From Leptolyngbyaceae cyanobacterium T60_A2020_046 (GTDB lineage: Bacteria > Cyanobacteriota > Cyanobacteriia > Phormidesmidales > Phormidesmidaceae), in NCBI GenBank assembly GCA_015272155.1, contig JACYME010000010.1, positions 1-57,935 on the forward strand: a stretch of 57,935 bases of DNA, written 5' to 3'. Each line of letters opens with the position of its first letter. The first letter of the stretch is position 1. The translations under genes were made by a program, and so were the position numbers. Shown piece after piece: positions 1 through 9,386 of this stretch. Under the pieces are notes generated by a model that saw only the letters and a list, made by a program, of their open reading frames with translations, was not told where the DNA came from and made no database searches.

Positions 1-1363
1 CCGCGATCGCGAGGCTGATCCCCAACAGGCCCAGACTTCCGGTGATGCACAGATTATCGAGCTGATAATCCGTCAGGCTAAAAACGGCGTAGCTGAGCAG
101 CCCCACCCCTACCCCCACCATCGGGGCGTCAAGCCATGATCTAACCCCAGTCTGAGCCGATGGACGCAGCCCACGATAGGCCAGGGCCAGCACTCCGGCG
201 ATCGCGCCCAACCACAGCAGCAGCCCGCCGATTCCCAACTCGGCCCCGAGTTGCAGGGGCGTGCTGTGGAGCTGGTGAATCAGTTCGGCTTCGCGCCCGG
301 CCCAGGCGGGCCGATAGTGCTGATATTGCAGAGGGACACTGCCGAGCCCTTGACCCAGCAGCGGACGATCGCGGCCCATGTGCCAGGCTGTGACGGCCAT
401 AATCCAGCGATAGACCAGTTCGCCTTCGCCCAAATTGCCCTGGGCGATCGCGCCCAGCAGGCGCAGTAGGCGCTGATTTAGCGTCAACAGGGCGGCCCCT
501 GCCCCTAGCCCGCCCAGCAGTAAGGCCCAACGCCAGCGGGTCGAAATTGGCGATCGCAGCCCCAGAACGCCCAGCCCCAGGAGAATCGAGATCGCCAGCC
601 CCACCAACCCACCCCGAGATCCTGTGGTGTATAGGGTTGCGATCGCCAACGCCCCGCCGAGCCCCCAGGCAACTCGCCGCCACCCCGACGACGACCAGGC
701 CAGACCTGCCACCAGCGGCAGATTCAGCACCAAAAAGCCTGCCGTATAGTTTTGGTGGCCGATGGGATACCAGTTGCGTAGGTTCAAAATGCTGAGGTTG
801 AAGGGGAGCGACAGGCCAAAGTCTTGCTGAATGAGACGCAGGCGCGCCAGCTCTGGCCAATACACGCCAGATAGCCACAGCGCCAAACTCAGCCCTGCCA
901 ACACGATCGCGATCCCGCCTTGAAACTGAAGCAGTCGGCGCAGGCGCTGGAGCGATCGCACTTCCCCCGCGAGGCCGTACAGGACCGCAATGCCGCCAAA
1001 CAGCGCCAAGCTGTGCCACCGGGCTTGGGCGGGCAGCGGAGCCCCCAACGTCGAGAGCCCCACGATCGCGATCAGCACCGCTGTATAGCTGTGCCATCCC
1101 CAACCCAACCCAGCGGCGCGCCCCAGCCCCGGCAGCACCGATCGCCCTTGCCACAGTTGCCCCACCAAGCCCAGCACGGGCAGCGCGATCGCTAGCCACC
1201 ACAATGCCACCCCTGGCCAACTCACCATCACGCTGTTGCTGTTGGGCCACAGCGTCCAGAGGGCATAGGCCAGGGCAGACAAGGCCCAAATCAGCGATCG
1301 CCCCGTCATCCAGCGCCAGACACTTTCTGCTGCGGACGGTGCAGCGGAATCTCGTTTCGTCAT
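1..1363 (-). CDS. O-antigen ligase-like membrane protein (partial, runs off left edge)
   Basis: The reading frame is open from an ATG at 1363 to the window edge (454 codons seen), so the 3' end is missing. It encodes a run of hydrophobic helices and the layout of the O-antigen ligase/polymerase family: a short GHQNYTAGFLVLNLPLVAG stretch, a GSRGGLVGLAIS loop and a LHSTPLQLGAELGIGG segment near the end, where the family has its conserved His-containing periplasmic loop. The start overlaps the stop of the upstream paralogue by 4 nt (ATGA), so the two are co-translated. It probably joins or polymerises lipid-linked sugar chains at the periplasmic face of the inner membrane. Ligase, polymerase and bicarbonate-transporter-like members of this family cannot be told apart by eye. 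Confidence 0.8.
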   Translation of the reverse strand, partial: MTKRDSAAPSAAESVWRWMTGRSLIWALSALAYALWTLWPNSNSVMVSWPGVALWWLAIALPVLGLVGQLWQGRSVLPGLGRAAGLGWGWHSYTAVLIAIVGLSTLGAPLPAQARWHSLALFGGIAVLYGLAGEVRSLQRLRRLLQFQGGIAIVLAGLSLALWLSGVYWPELARLRLIQQDFGLSLPFNLSILNLRNWYPIGHQNYTAGFLVLNLPLVAGLAWSSSGWRRVAWGLGGALAIATLYTTGSRGGLVGLAISILLGLGVLGLRSPISTRWRWALLLGGLGAGAALLTLNQRLLRLLGAIAQGNLGEGELVYRWIMAVTAWHMGRDRPLLGQGLGSVPLQYQHYRPAWAGREAELIHQLHSTPLQLGAELGIGGLLLWLGAIAGVLALAYRGLRPSAQTGVRSWLDAPMVGVGVGLLSYAVFSLTDYQLDNLCITGSLGLLGISLAIA

Positions 1364-3969
1364 GACTCTGGCGGCGGCGGCAACTCAACGGACAAGCGAT
1401 ACCCATTACGGGTGGGATGGGGCAGCCCCAGTTCAGCAGTTTTTACTGCCTCGACGAGGCGATCTAACTCAGGAAATTCGCGCGACCAGTCAGCAAACAA
1501 ACCACTGAGCTTGAGGAGGGTATAGGGCGCGAGATTCCCTGGACGCAAGAGTAATGAAATATAGTTCGCTTCGCGGTTGCGATAGGCGAAGGCCAAGCCC
1601 TTGCGCAGCCGCTGTCCATCGCCATCGGTTAGGGAAGTCAGCCACGGCTTGAGATCGCGAAACTGCACAATATGTTCGCGAATGCGAGACAGCACTTCGG
1701 CATCGGCCCCAAGGTCAGACTCGGCGACAAATTCCTCAAGGTAGGCATCGGGCTGAAGCCAAGCCCGCAGCAGCCGATAGCTGTTGAGGAGTTCCCCCTG
1801 ACTGGCTGGGGTATCGGCGATCGCCTGTGTTAACACCGCGACCGCCTCTTCCGGATCCTCCGTCCAGGTCAGCGCGGCGCGGGTGAGGGGAGAAATGAAG
1901 TCTTCCATCGGCAGCAGTGGGCGATTGTGCCACCAGCGCAGCAGTTGCGCGTATTCGTAGAGGACTTGGTAGTTAAACTGCTCAGGGGGCACCTGACGCA
2001 ACAGCGCATCATAGAGGGTCAGCGTGGCTTCGACCACCACAGGCGCGAAGTCCGAAAAGGGCTCGGTTTGCCATAGGGGCAGGGTTGTGAAGTCGGGGGA
2101 AACGAGCCCTTCCAGGGCAAAGGCCGTCATCGCCGCCTCAAACTTATCCTGGTTGAGGTAGCTGAGCCCCAGGGTGTAGTAGGTGTAGTTGAGGTTGCGG
2201 GGCAGTAGCTCCACTGCGCGACTGGCAAAGATTTCTGCTTGGTCGGGTTGAGTGGGCAACAGACGCACCGCTAGGTTGTGGTTAAACCACGCATCGTTGG
2301 GAGCGGCCTCTAGGGCACTCCACAGGTTAGTCACAATTCCTTCTTGAAAGGCGCGCAGGTCTTCTGCGCCTTGGATGGCGGGCTCTAGCTCAATCAGTTG
2401 TTGCGCGGCTAGGGCTCCCGCGGTTGGATCCCACGGGGCCAGGATGGCGGCTTTCAAAAACTTTTCTTGGGCTGGGCCGAGGCGATTTGCCTCGATATCT
2501 GCGATCGCGCCAGCATTTAACGCCAGGGCAATGTTGAAGGGCAGCCATCCCTGGAGCAGTAGCGCAACTAAGACCAGCAGCCCCATGCTGCTCAGCCGTC
2601 GATGGAGGGCCGACATGGGCGGTGCGGTCGCGATCGCTGCCGCATCGGCCACCCGCAGCAACAGTGCAATGTTGATGACCAGGGTTAGGGCGATCGCGAT
2701 ATTTTCGAGCTGATAGTCGGTAATACTCGACACCCCATAGGCCCAAAAGCTGCCCCCAATGCCATAGACCAAGGGCCGCTGCCACGCTGGGGCATCTGTG
2801 GGCAAGCCCCGCACCAAGCGCACCCAGAGCCATCCCACCAGGCCCAGCCACATCAGGTAAATGCCAATCCCGACTAGGCCCATTTCCCCCAGGAAGTGAA
2901 TGGGCGTGTTGTGGAGCTGCTGCACATGATCCAGCCCGTTGCCCATCTCGATGGGGCGATAGAGGTTGAACACGCGGGACAGGTTGCCAGGGCCAACCCC
3001 AAACCACGGGTGATCTTTGAACAGGTTGAACCCCGCCTGCGCCATAAAGATGCGATCGACCAGCGGCCCATCGGACTGGGACAATAGGCTGAATTCCATC
3101 CACTGCCCGGTGAGCAGCACCCGCAGCGTGCCGCGCACGCGCGGATTGCTGAACAGCAACACGCCCACGCCCGCCAAGACCAGCAGACTGCCTAGGGCAA
3201 ACCAGCGGCGCTGCGCGCCCTGGCTGCGCCAGACGCGGCTCAGCACCATCACCACCAACCAAGCCACCAACCCCAGCAGCGCACCGCGCGAACCACTGGC
3301 ATAGAGGCCAACTGCGACGATCGCCGCCCCGACGATCGCAAGGCCCCGCCGCCAGCCTTTTTCCGCTTGGGCTAGGGCCACCACCAGCGGTAGGCCCAGT
3401 ACAAAATAGCCGCCCACAAAGTTGTGGTGCCCCAGCGGTTGCAGATTGCGTAGTAGCTCTTCAAAGCTGGCGTCTTGCCACATGCTGGGGTTCGGTCGCC
3501 AAAACCCGAGGCTGATCGCCGCACTGCCCACCACCGCGATCGCACTTCCACGCCACAGGGCGATCGCGGCAATTTGCCCCGGCCCCACGCCATTGCGCAG
3601 CACATAGAGCAGCAGCCCATAGCTTGCCGCCATCAGCACATTCCACAGGGCCAACACCCGAAAGGGAGCCAACAGCGACGACAGCACCAGGCCCAGCGCC
3701 GTCAGCCCAATGCAGCCATCCAAGCCATAGCCCAGCCAATGCCAGGGCTGCTGAAACTGGCGCACGCGCCAAATTCCCCAACCCACGAGCGCCAAAAAGG
3801 CGAGCTGCCAGACCAAAATTCCCGGCCAGCCCACCATCTGGTAGTAGCTCATGGGCAACCAGGCAAATAGCCCCAGGGCCAGCAACACGGCGATGATGAG
3901 TCCGTGGCTCTTCCAGAGGGGAATGGGCGCGATCGCAGACGACTCGTGGGCAGAAGACATGAATGCCAC
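1360..3969 (-). CDS. O-antigen ligase family protein with C-terminal TPR-like region
   Basis: 869 residues. The N-terminal half (about residues 25-470) is a polytopic membrane domain with O-antigen ligase/polymerase features: HHNFVGGYFVLGLPLVVAL, ASGSRGALLGL, and a periplasmic loop with VGPGNLSRVFNLYRP followed by HNTPIHFLGEMGLVG. The C-terminal part (about 480-860) is soluble and helical. It has TPR-like units such as NHNLAVRLLPTQPDQAEIF and YTLGLSYLNQDKFEAAMTAF. Ligase-TPR fusions are common in cyanobacterial polysaccharide loci and probably contact partner proteins or glycan. It lies 14 nt downstream of the priming transferase and overlaps the next ligase-like gene by 4 nt, so it is part of one minus-strand operon. 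The exact reaction (ligation versus polymerisation) is inferred only. Confidence 0.85.
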   Translation of the reverse strand: MAFMSSAHESSAIAPIPLWKSHGLIIAVLLALGLFAWLPMSYYQMVGWPGILVWQLAFLALVGWGIWRVRQFQQPWHWLGYGLDGCIGLTALGLVLSSLLAPFRVLALWNVLMAASYGLLLYVLRNGVGPGQIAAIALWRGSAIAVVGSAAISLGFWRPNPSMWQDASFEELLRNLQPLGHHNFVGGYFVLGLPLVVALAQAEKGWRRGLAIVGAAIVAVGLYASGSRGALLGLVAWLVVMVLSRVWRSQGAQRRWFALGSLLVLAGVGVLLFSNPRVRGTLRVLLTGQWMEFSLLSQSDGPLVDRIFMAQAGFNLFKDHPWFGVGPGNLSRVFNLYRPIEMGNGLDHVQQLHNTPIHFLGEMGLVGIGIYLMWLGLVGWLWVRLVRGLPTDAPAWQRPLVYGIGGSFWAYGVSSITDYQLENIAIALTLVINIALLLRVADAAAIATAPPMSALHRRLSSMGLLVLVALLLQGWLPFNIALALNAGAIADIEANRLGPAQEKFLKAAILAPWDPTAGALAAQQLIELEPAIQGAEDLRAFQEGIVTNLWSALEAAPNDAWFNHNLAVRLLPTQPDQAEIFASRAVELLPRNLNYTYYTLGLSYLNQDKFEAAMTAFALEGLVSPDFTTLPLWQTEPFSDFAPVVVEATLTLYDALLRQVPPEQFNYQVLYEYAQLLRWWHNRPLLPMEDFISPLTRAALTWTEDPEEAVAVLTQAIADTPASQGELLNSYRLLRAWLQPDAYLEEFVAESDLGADAEVLSRIREHIVQFRDLKPWLTSLTDGDGQRLRKGLAFAYRNREANYISLLLRPGNLAPYTLLKLSGLFADWSREFPELDRLVEAVKTAELGLPHPTRNGYRLSVELPPPPES

Positions 3970-3983
3970 CTTTTGTAGCCCTT

Positions 3984-5504
3984 TCAGTATGCGCCTTTCC
4001 CTAATAAGACGATCTGAAGGGTTTCCATGAGAATTTCAAGATCTAGGTTAAGAGACCAGTTATCGATGTAGTGCAGATCCAGGCGAGCCGCATCGTCGAA
4101 GTTATCAATATCTGACCGCCCGGAGATTTGCCACAGCCCCGTTAGCCCCGGCAAAACCTGATGCCGAATGTGATGCCACGGGTCAAACTGAGCCACATCT
4201 CGCAGGGGCAGCGGGCGCGGCCCCACCAAGCTCATTTGCCCCATCAGCACATTAAACAACTGCGGCAGTTCATCCAGGCTGGTGCGCCGCAAAAATTGCC
4301 CCACCCGCGTCACCCGAGGATCGTGTTTGATTTTGAACAGCACGCCATCCCCGCTCTGGTTTTGAGCCTCCAAGGTGGCTTGGAGCTTGGGGGCATCGGC
4401 GATCATGGTGCGAAACTTCCACACCTGAAAGATGTGGCCGTGCAGTCCTATCCGTTCTTGGCAGAAAAACACTGGCCCGGGGGTATCGAGGCGAATGGCG
4501 ATCGCGATCGCCACCATCAGCGGAGCCAGCAGCACCACCCCAATTCCCGCCCCTACATAGTCCATCAGTCGCTTGATGCGATAGTCAAACCCGTCCACCA
4601 GTGGCGCTTCCATTCGCAGGGTGGGCAGGCCGGCAAAAATCTCTGGGGTGCCGCGCCGATACAGCATTTCTCGACTGGAGGGGATCAGCCGTAGCTCAAT
4701 GCCCGATCGCCGGAGTTGCCAGTAAAACTGCGATGCCAGCCGCGCGATGGGCAGCTCCTCTGCCAGTACCAAAGTTGCCCCTGAGGTGGTGATGGCCTGG
4801 AGCGTGGTGGGGCTGTTGAGGGTCGAGGACAGCGCCGCGCCGACAATGGTGTAGCCCGATCGCTTTTGGATTACCTCCGACAGCACCCGCAGTCGCTTGG
4901 CTGGGGCAATCAAAAACACCGCTGTATTTTCCCGCGATCGCTCCATGGGCCGCAGCGCCAGATTCACCAACAGCCGTGACACAATGACCAACACCACGCT
5001 GCCCACCCAGGCGGTAAAAAAGAGCGATCGCGGTGGGTCGAGCTTGGGATCATAGAAATAGGTCAGCACCAGCGACGACAGATACACCAAACTCACCAAC
5101 TGGCCCGCCCGCACGTAGTTTTTGACCTGGGTAGAGCGACCATAGAGCCCACTGTTGGCAAACAGCGCTAGGGTCGCTGCCACAAACACCCAAAACAAAC
5201 TCGGCAGGTCAAACCACACCCACCACACCAACTGGGGCGGAATCGGGGAGAAAAATTGGTTCAAAAAGCGGGCAAACTGCCACGCGATCGCAAAGGCCAG
5301 AATGTCGCTCAGGGCCAACACTGCCACCCGTCGCCCTCGCCACGACCACACATGCCGCCAGGGTTGACCGCTGGGGGCACGCAGATCCTTCAGGGGCGAT
5401 GCCGCCGCCGCCACGGGGCGATCGCGGGGCCGGGGGCCATGATTAGCAGCGTGACGATCCATACGAACTTGGGGGAAATGGTGCGTTTTGGCAGTCATCG
5501 GCAT
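3984..5504 (-). CDS. Polyprenyl-phosphate sugar-phosphate transferase (WbaP/CpsE-like)
   Basis: 506 residues with the full-length architecture of exopolysaccharide priming transferases. There is a basic cytosolic N-terminus, about four TM helices (residues roughly 60-185), a Rossmann-like middle domain, and a C-terminal bacterial sugar transferase domain from about residue 305. The catalytic domain shows [63 protein letters not shown] and [13 protein letters not shown]. It should transfer a hexose- or HexNAc-1-phosphate from UDP-sugar to undecaprenyl phosphate, starting repeat-unit assembly at the inner membrane. ATG codons at 5504, 5498 and 5462 are all possible starts; none has a clear ribosome binding site. 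A second, shorter transferase of the same family is at 26701-27429. Confidence 0.9.
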   Translation of the reverse strand: MPMTAKTHHFPQVRMDRHAANHGPRPRDRPVAAAASPLKDLRAPSGQPWRHVWSWRGRRVAVLALSDILAFAIAWQFARFLNQFFSPIPPQLVWWVWFDLPSLFWVFVAATLALFANSGLYGRSTQVKNYVRAGQLVSLVYLSSLVLTYFYDPKLDPPRSLFFTAWVGSVVLVIVSRLLVNLALRPMERSRENTAVFLIAPAKRLRVLSEVIQKRSGYTIVGAALSSTLNSPTTLQAITTSGATLVLAEELPIARLASQFYWQLRRSGIELRLIPSSREMLYRRGTPEIFAGLPTLRMEAPLVDGFDYRIKRLMDYVGAGIGVVLLAPLMVAIAIAIRLDTPGPVFFCQERIGLHGHIFQVWKFRTMIADAPKLQATLEAQNQSGDGVLFKIKHDPRVTRVGQFLRRTSLDELPQLFNVLMGQMSLVGPRPLPLRDVAQFDPWHHIRHQVLPGLTGLWQISGRSDIDNFDDAARLDLHYIDNWSLNLDLEILMETLQIVLLGKGAY

Positions 5505-5555
5505 TCGGGATACCAGGCTTCAGGGTTAGTATTCCACACCACCCCATCGAACCTT

Positions 5556-6341
5556 TCAGCGGATCACTTTCTTCAAACCCAGCCGCTGCCCCAGCACTTG
5601 TAGCCCAAACAGCACCACAAAAGCTGGATTATTCACACAATATCGCCGCCAGAGACGACGGGGCTCGCGGCTAAAGCGATAGAGCCATTCGAGCCCGAGG
5701 CCCATCATCCAGCGCGGAGCCTGAGACACGGTGCCACTGTGAAAGTCAAAGGCGGCCCCCACGCCCACCATCACCGCTGCTAACTGTCCCCACTGGCGCG
5801 CCATCCAAAATTCTTGCTTGGGGCAGCCCAGCCCGACAAACACCACCCGTGCCCCAGAGGCGGCAATGCGGGCGCGATCGGCCTCCTCCTCTGCTGGGGT
5901 CAGGGGGCGAAAGGGGGGGGCATAGTCCCCGGCGATGATCAAACCAGGGAAGCGCTCAGTCAATGTAGTCCGTAAACGTTCGAGCGTTGCTGTCGTGCCG
6001 CCATAGAGATAGATGGAGATCTGGGTCTGCGCAGCGCGATCGCACCAGGCCAGCATCAAATCTGGGCCGTAGACGCGGGTTTGACTCGCGAGGCCCAACA
6101 GCCGCAACCCCCACACCAGGGGCATACCATCGGGGGTGACGAGGGCCGCCTTGGCCAATACCTGGCGGTAGGTCGCATCCCAGTAGGCCGTCATAACCAC
6201 ATGTACATTTGCCGCCACCACGTAGGCAGACTGACCCTGCTCAGCCCAGTGCTGGATGCGATCGCAGGCGTCATCATAGCGGGTGCCATCGATGCGCACG
6301 CCCAAAATTGATCTTGCTGCTAGTGGTGCAGGCTCTATCAC
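5556..6341 (-). CDS. WecG/TagA/CpsF family glycosyltransferase
   Basis: 261 residues, the usual family length. Diagnostic stretches are ILGVRIDGTRYDDA near the N-terminus, AANVHVVMTA, TPDGMPLVWGLRLLG, VYGPDLMLAWC, FVGLGCPKQEFWMARQ and GVGAAFDFHSGTVSQAPRWM, in family order. Members add the second sugar (for example ManNAcA or ManNAc) to a polyprenyl-diphosphate-linked primer on the cytosolic face of the membrane. The neighbouring genes, a priming transferase downstream and GT2 enzymes upstream, fit this second step. wecB at 19329-20462 could supply UDP-ManNAc as donor, which is an inference from co-occurrence. Confidence 0.9.
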   Translation of the reverse strand: MIEPAPLAARSILGVRIDGTRYDDACDRIQHWAEQGQSAYVVAANVHVVMTAYWDATYRQVLAKAALVTPDGMPLVWGLRLLGLASQTRVYGPDLMLAWCDRAAQTQISIYLYGGTTATLERLRTTLTERFPGLIIAGDYAPPFRPLTPAEEEADRARIAASGARVVFVGLGCPKQEFWMARQWGQLAAVMVGVGAAFDFHSGTVSQAPRWMMGLGLEWLYRFSREPRRLWRRYCVNNPAFVVLFGLQVLGQRLGLKKVIR

Positions 6342-6378
6342 CCCTGACCTCCTTGGGTTTCTCCGCTCGGTTTTGCCG

Positions 6379-7302
6379 TCACCGTTGCCGCCCCGCTGCG
6401 ATCGCCACCCGCCGAAAGAGCCTTGCCGGAATCAAAAAGGCCGCGATCGTCGAGAACTGACATTCGCCCCGGCGGATGTGCTGCCACACGCAGCGGCGAT
6501 AGTGACGAATTTCGTCGCGATCGCCCATCCATTTACTGCCCAACAACAATAGCTCATGGGCACGGTAGGCAAGCCCCTCTTTCTCATAGAGAGAAAAGTG
6601 TTTTTTTGCTACCCGATACCAAGCCATCGGCGTCACTTTTTTACTGTTTTGGCCAAAGTATTTTCGCCAAATGTAAATCACCTCACGGGTCGGATAATGG
6701 GCACAGGGCAATGCCATTGCCCGCATCCAAAACTCCACATCATGGAGGTCTGCGGCCCCCATGTGGGCATCACTCTGTCCTACTGCTTCCCAAAGCCACT
6801 TGCGCAACGGAGCCGTACCAATCAGTTGCCAATTGCTGCTCAGAGAGAAAGGGCGCGATCGCAACATTTCGCGCAGGGTTAACGGTTTGGCTAGGACGAG
6901 TCGATTCTCACCAGGGCGATCTTGTCGAGAGTAGCTGCCATAAATAAAGCCCGCATCGGGATGCGCATCAAAGGCCGCCGCGATCGCTGCCAATGCCCCC
7001 TCCGGCAATAGATCATCGGCATCCAGCGGCACCAAAATTGCGCCATTCGCCGCTGCAAAGCCCGCATTTCGAGCAATTGAGGGGCCACCATTTTGGGCCT
7101 GCCAAAGCACAGTCACGTCGCCCTGTTTCTCCAGTTCTCGACAGACCTGATTGGTCGCTTCATCGGGAGATGAATCATTGACTAAAATAATTTCCCTGGG
7201 CAAAACTGACTGGCTTAATACACTCTGAATCCCTTCGAGCAACAGCCGCCCTTCTCGATAGCAGGTCATCACAACGCTGAGGTCAGACTGCGGATTTAAC
7301 AT
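6379..7302 (-). CDS. Family 2 glycosyltransferase
   Basis: 307 residues from the ATG at 7302, which lies 5 nt after the stop of the upstream GT2 gene. The open frame extends further upstream (to 7425) but would overlap that gene, so the shorter start is preferred. The GT-A fold is clear: DLSVVMTCYREGRLLLEGI at the N-terminus, VNDSSPDEATNQV, NGGPSIARNAGFAAANG and the metal-binding LDADD motif. A WMRAMALPCAHYP stretch resembles the acceptor-side region of SpsA-type enzymes. It probably adds one sugar of the repeat unit in the cytosol. Donor and linkage cannot be inferred. Confidence 0.88.
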   Translation of the reverse strand: MLNPQSDLSVVMTCYREGRLLLEGIQSVLSQSVLPREIILVNDSSPDEATNQVCRELEKQGDVTVLWQAQNGGPSIARNAGFAAANGAILVPLDADDLLPEGALAAIAAAFDAHPDAGFIYGSYSRQDRPGENRLVLAKPLTLREMLRSRPFSLSSNWQLIGTAPLRKWLWEAVGQSDAHMGAADLHDVEFWMRAMALPCAHYPTREVIYIWRKYFGQNSKKVTPMAWYRVAKKHFSLYEKEGLAYRAHELLLLGSKWMGDRDEIRHYRRCVWQHIRRGECQFSTIAAFLIPARLFRRVAIAAGRQR

Positions 7303-7307
7303 TGCAA

Positions 7308-8207
7308 TTATCCCCCAACCTTTTCCTGGCGAAAGATGCGATAACGCCAGCCCCCAGGCAAACACCGCAAAATTGTTAGGGGCACAATACTGGCGTATTT
7401 CTTGAGAAACATCACCACACCCCACAGCCCATAGGCTTGGCGATTAATTTGCCACCAAACTCGCCAGCTTAGACCAGAGTAGGGGTTAAACACTAATCGA
7501 ATCAGCTGCCACGGATCTCCAGGGGTCATCAACCAATCTGAAGGGCACAGTCGTGATTCTCCCGTGGTGTTATAGACCGAATGACGACCATCTACAAATA
7601 GATGAAACCCACATCGCTGTGCCTTGAGCAAATACAAGGAATCTCCAGCATAGTGTGGTGCAGTGGTCATATCGGGATAGCCGATTTGCTCAATAACTGC
7701 ACGCGGAAAACAGACCAGGTTGCCGCTCAGCAAGTCACAGGAAATGACGGATTCTTCGGGAGCTTCAATAAAGCGAAAGCCGCGCCAGGTTTTACGCTTT
7801 CCGCCAAAGGAAAGGCGCGTTGGGTCAGACTTTTCATAGCCCTGGCCACCCACAATCGCCTTGGGAGTAGTGCGGCAAAATTCAACTAAATCCGCGATCG
7901 CAGCCGCCGAGACTAGACAATCATCATTCAGCCAGATCAAAAACTCGGCTCCGGCAGCGACGGCGTATTCCATGCCCAGCGCGATCGCCCCTGTCCACCA
8001 CAGATGACCATCTCCCTCCAGCACCATCACCTCAGGATAGTCGGCTCGAATCGCCGCCCGCGTCCCATCCGTTGAGCCATCGTCAACAACAATAACGGTT
8101 GCCCATTCAAAGATGCGATCGCGTCTGAGTTGGGATAGACAAGACAACGTAATTTCCCGGCGATTGTGAACTGGAATAATGAGTGCAACCCGCTGATTTT
8201 CCATCAC
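7308..8207 (-). CDS. Family 2 glycosyltransferase (rhamnosyltransferase-like)
   Basis: 299 residues from a GTG at 8207; an in-frame ATG directly follows at 8204. Motifs: VALIIPVHNRREITLSCL, VIVVDDGSTDGT, GDGHLWWTGAIALGMEYA and IWLNDDC, with the WND-type metal site in place of DxD. A C-terminal GDSLYLLKAQRCGFHLFVDG follows. The GDGxLWWTGA pattern is typical of GT2 enzymes annotated as rhamnosyl- or related transferases in O-antigen clusters. It abuts the stop codon of the upstream paralogue (8208) with no gap and aligns with it end to end without gaps in the first 71 residues, so the pair is a tandem duplication. Its specific sugar is unknown. Confidence 0.88.
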   Translation of the reverse strand: MMENQRVALIIPVHNRREITLSCLSQLRRDRIFEWATVIVVDDGSTDGTRAAIRADYPEVMVLEGDGHLWWTGAIALGMEYAVAAGAEFLIWLNDDCLVSAAAIADLVEFCRTTPKAIVGGQGYEKSDPTRLSFGGKRKTWRGFRFIEAPEESVISCDLLSGNLVCFPRAVIEQIGYPDMTTAPHYAGDSLYLLKAQRCGFHLFVDGRHSVYNTTGESRLCPSDWLMTPGDPWQLIRLVFNPYSGLSWRVWWQINRQAYGLWGVVMFLKKYASIVPLTILRCLPGGWRYRIFRQEKVGG

Positions 8208-9110
8208 TTAAAACTTTTCTGAAATTCGATCTTTGACTCGCTTCAATTGCTTCACAATTGAAATTGGAAGAATAGCCCTTAACAGGGTAAACCCAGTAAG
8301 CATAATGTAAGACCGACAAAACGGATAGATCCCCTGCCACCCATAAAATCGCAAGCAGAACCGCCAATTTGTGGGCACATGTAAGCTCGATCGATAGGAA
8401 CCCATTGACCTCCACCAATCCAGCATAGGAATTGCACTCGACGACCATCCCTCCAACAGCGGGTTCAATTCACAAACTGCCTTTGCATCTCCAACTACCT
8501 TCACGTCATATCCTGCTTTTTTTGCCTCCCAGGTGTAGACAATATCAGCAGAACAATGGGGCAGGATATCCGCCGGAGGAAACCCCAAATCATCAACCAC
8601 CGATCGCGGCAAACACACCAAGTTTCCGCTCAAGCAATCGCAGGCGAGGACTTCCCCATCTCCCGCTGCAATTAAGCGCGTTGAAAATCGATAACGCATC
8701 TGACCTCCATAGGTCGGCTGATTAAAGTCTGTGGAGGCATAACACTGCGCCGAGGCTAAACACCGGGGATGATGCTCACAGTAATTCACCAAAGTTGCGA
8801 TCGCCCCTGCCGCAGGTATCACGTCATCATTCAGCCATAGGAAATAGTCAGCGCCTTCTTCATAGGCTGCCTGCATTCCCAACGCGATCGCCCCCGTCCA
8901 CTAGAGGTTCCCATCCCCATGCAAGACAGTCACTTCAGGAAAGTGCGTTTGAATCGCGATCGCGGTGCCATCTGTAGATCCATCATCCACCACAATCACG
9001 GAATACTGCTTAAATACTCCCTGATGCCGCAGCGTAGCCAAACAGCGCAGCGTAATTTTCCGACGGTTATGAACCGGGATAATGATAGAGACACAGTGCG
9101 CAATTTTCAT
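8208..9110 (-). pseudogene. Family 2 glycosyltransferase interrupted by an in-frame TAG
   Basis: The frame 9110-8208 is 301 codons, in phase throughout, but codon 70 is TAG (positions 8903-8901). Before it are SIIIPVHNRRKITLRCL, VIVVDDGSTDGT and VLHGDGNL; after it are WTGAIALGMQAAYEEGADYF, LWLNDDVIP and a normal C-terminus. The downstream paralogue has Trp-70 Trp-71 at this point (GDGHLWWTGA), so a single TGG-to-TAG change explains the stop. The rest of the protein, including the metal-site WLNDD, is undamaged, which implies a recent event, suppression or an assembly error. Reinitiation at Met-79 (ATG at 8876) would give a protein lacking the nucleotide-binding half. It is the first gene of the minus-strand polysaccharide operon. 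Confidence 0.85.
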
Positions 9111-9386
9111 CGTTCATTTCCTGAACTCCCAAGTCAAACCCGCCCCAGATGAACCTGAGCTTTCATGTCAATATCAAGCACACATTACAAATTTTTTAAA
9201 CAAGTGTCCCTCTATACAAAATTCCCGGAACCCTTAAAGTTATCCAAGGGGGATCACAAAAGTTCACTTGCTGATATTGTGAGTTCACAGCACCCAAGGC
9301 AGAAAAACAGCCTGCTTCTGCCAATCCACCATAAAAATTCCCCGAAAATTGGGCACTCTAAACAAGTGGTTGCTTGAGATACAGTC
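9111..9386. promoter_or_regulatory. Divergent intergenic region between the two polysaccharide arms
   Basis: This AT-rich gap separates the minus-strand glycosyltransferase operon from rfbA on the plus strand, so promoters for both arms must lie here. I see no coding frame with recognisable content and no strong inverted repeat. It also marks the left border of the AT-richer segment. Confidence 0.5.

Noticed and set aside
141-1406. 421-codon open frame on the minus strand
   Set aside because: It overlaps the ligase-like gene in another frame, has no family features and has an Arg/Ala/Gly-rich composition typical of a high-GC shadow frame.
2390-3262. 290-codon open frame inside the 869-residue ligase gene
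   Set aside because: Out-of-frame shadow with no recognisable domain; the ligase frame is clearly the coding one.
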